Source: Pseudorhodoplanes sp. (GTDB lineage: Bacteria; Pseudomonadota; Alphaproteobacteria; Rhizobiales; Xanthobacteraceae). From it: a DNA stretch of 5,518 bases. Positions 5,148 to 5,518 of this stretch are shown in pieces. Positions within the stretch are counted from its first letter, which is position 1. Each line of letters begins with the position of its first letter. The notes below the pieces were generated by a model that was not told where the DNA came from, did no database searches, and saw only the letters and a list, made by a program, of their open reading frames with translations. The position numbers and the translations under genes are program-made. The stretch spans positions 1-5,518 of the forward strand of contig WBUW01000232.1 of the NCBI GenBank assembly GCA_008933495.1, written 5' to 3'.

Positions 5148-5180
5148 CGTCATGCCCGGGCTTGATCCGGCAATGGCCGG
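5148..5180. repeat. Decayed REP-like palindrome in the ffh leader
   Basis: The segment begins CGTCATGCCCGGGCTTGATC and continues with imperfect complements (CCGG at 5156-5159 and 5167-5170; GGCCGG at 5175-5180). It resembles a short REP motif widespread in alphaproteobacterial intergenic regions, but the right half of the palindrome has diverged. It lies between the candidate ffh promoter and the ffh start, immediately upstream of the Shine-Dalgarno. Confidence 0.45.
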
Positions 5181-5292
5181 CTCAAAACAGGTAACGCACC
5201 CGAGGGCGCACAGCGCTGTCGGGCGGTGGCCTCCGGCTTCGCGGAACCGGTCGGCGGATCAAAACAACGTCATCTCTTGCGAGAGCGGGCGG

Positions 5293-5321
5293 AAACTAGG
5301 GGCGGGGCGGGACCGAGTCAA
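5293..5321 (-). promoter_or_regulatory. Candidate sigma-70 promoter for the ffh operon
   Basis: On the minus strand TTGACT (5321-5316), preceded by C to give the alphaproteobacterial CTTGAC form, is followed after exactly 17 nt by TAGTTT (5298-5293). The -35 is near perfect and the -10 keeps TA and the final T. It would give a leader of about 150 nt before ffh. This is the best promoter-like match in the divergent gap. Confidence 0.5.
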
Positions 5322-5358
5322 GGTAAGAGGGCGCCGGATTGCAGGGGGTCGCGACCGG

Positions 5359-5518
5359 ATGATCAGCCGACGCCGGCTTTTTGCGGGTTTTACCGGGCTC
5401 TTCCTGGCCGGCGGCGCGGGATGGGGCGGGCGCTCCGCCTTGTCGTCCTATTACGAAGGGCCGGTCTCCGATCATTTCGACGGCACGTATTTTTTCGATC
5501 CGTACGGCGCGCCGCCGA
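5359..5518 (+). CDS. Probable MBL-fold metallo-hydrolase, N-terminal part (runs off the window)
   Basis: Fifty-three codons are visible. Residues 1-21 (MISRRRLFAGFTGLFLAGGA and on) form a twin-arginine-like export signal or membrane anchor: an SRRRLF motif, then a short hydrophobic stretch rich in Gly and Ala. Next comes YYEGPVSDHFDGTYFFDP (33-50), which matches the opening of UlaG/NAPE-PLD-like metallo-beta-lactamase-fold hydrolases in my memory of the family. The metal-binding HxHxDH motif would lie beyond the window edge, so the enzyme class cannot be confirmed here. The ATG at 5359 has AGGGGG about 10 nt upstream, and I see no other in-frame start nearby. It is divergent from ffh and probably unrelated in function. 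I could not pick out a convincing promoter for it. Confidence 0.7.
   Translation, partial: MISRRRLFAGFTGLFLAGGAGWGGRSALSSYYEGPVSDHFDGTYFFDPYGAPP

Noticed and set aside
1..5518. CRISPR arrays, tRNA or rRNA genes, 4.5S RNA, phage or defence genes
   Set aside because: I looked on both strands and found no regularly spaced repeats, no cloverleaf, no SRP RNA-like hairpin and no transposase or nuclease signatures. The NADAR protein stands alone, with no adjacent DarT-like toxin, so it does not make a toxin-antitoxin pair here.

Overview
The window is GC-rich chromosomal DNA that reads as an alphaproteobacterium of the order Hyphomicrobiales (Rhizobiales), in the broad Bradyrhizobium/Rhodopseudomonas/Xanthobacteraceae neighbourhood. 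I infer this from the wording of the S16, RimM, TrmD, Ffh and LeuC proteins, from the gene order, and from dispersed palindromic repeats of a kind I associate with that group. No finer placement is justified from sequence alone.

Almost everything is on the minus strand, so the transcriptional order runs from high to low coordinates: ffh (5134-3611), rpsP (3457-3086), rimM (3076-2396), a NADAR-family (YbiA/DUF1768) gene (2353-1877), trmD (1874-1155), rplS (1007-609) and the start of leuC (357 to the window edge). This is the classical ffh-rpsP-rimM-trmD-rplS ribosome and translation cluster: signal-recognition-particle GTPase, small-subunit protein, 30S maturation factor, tRNA m1G37 methyltransferase and large-subunit protein. 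leuC follows after a gap that holds a hairpin. At the right edge a divergent plus-strand gene begins (5359 onward); it resembles an exported MBL-fold (UlaG/NAPE-PLD-like) metallo-hydrolase. The 224-base divergent region holds a good candidate ffh promoter and a decayed REP-like repeat.

The core genes look intact and ordinary. The unusual parts are the additions to the cluster. (1) A NADAR-fold gene lies between rimM and trmD with its own strong Shine-Dalgarno, and its stop is only 2 nt from the trmD start. (2) A multi-hairpin dispersed repeat of about 135 bp lies inside the 5' coding part of rimM. It is a whole number of codons and stays open, adding about 45 residues ahead of the RimM domain. 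(3) A second, unrelated repeat of 116 bp with 9-bp terminal inverted repeats fills the ffh-rpsP gap. (4) A 12-bp tandem duplication sits just upstream of the rplS ribosome-binding site. (5) The leuC upstream region has a -10-like box, a short leaderless-type ORF and a GC hairpin.

I see no CRISPR array, tRNA, rRNA, phage, transposase or clear defence system. The best candidates for something new are the repeat-derived extension of RimM and the coupling of NADAR to trmD. Both are hypotheses that need comparative and experimental tests.
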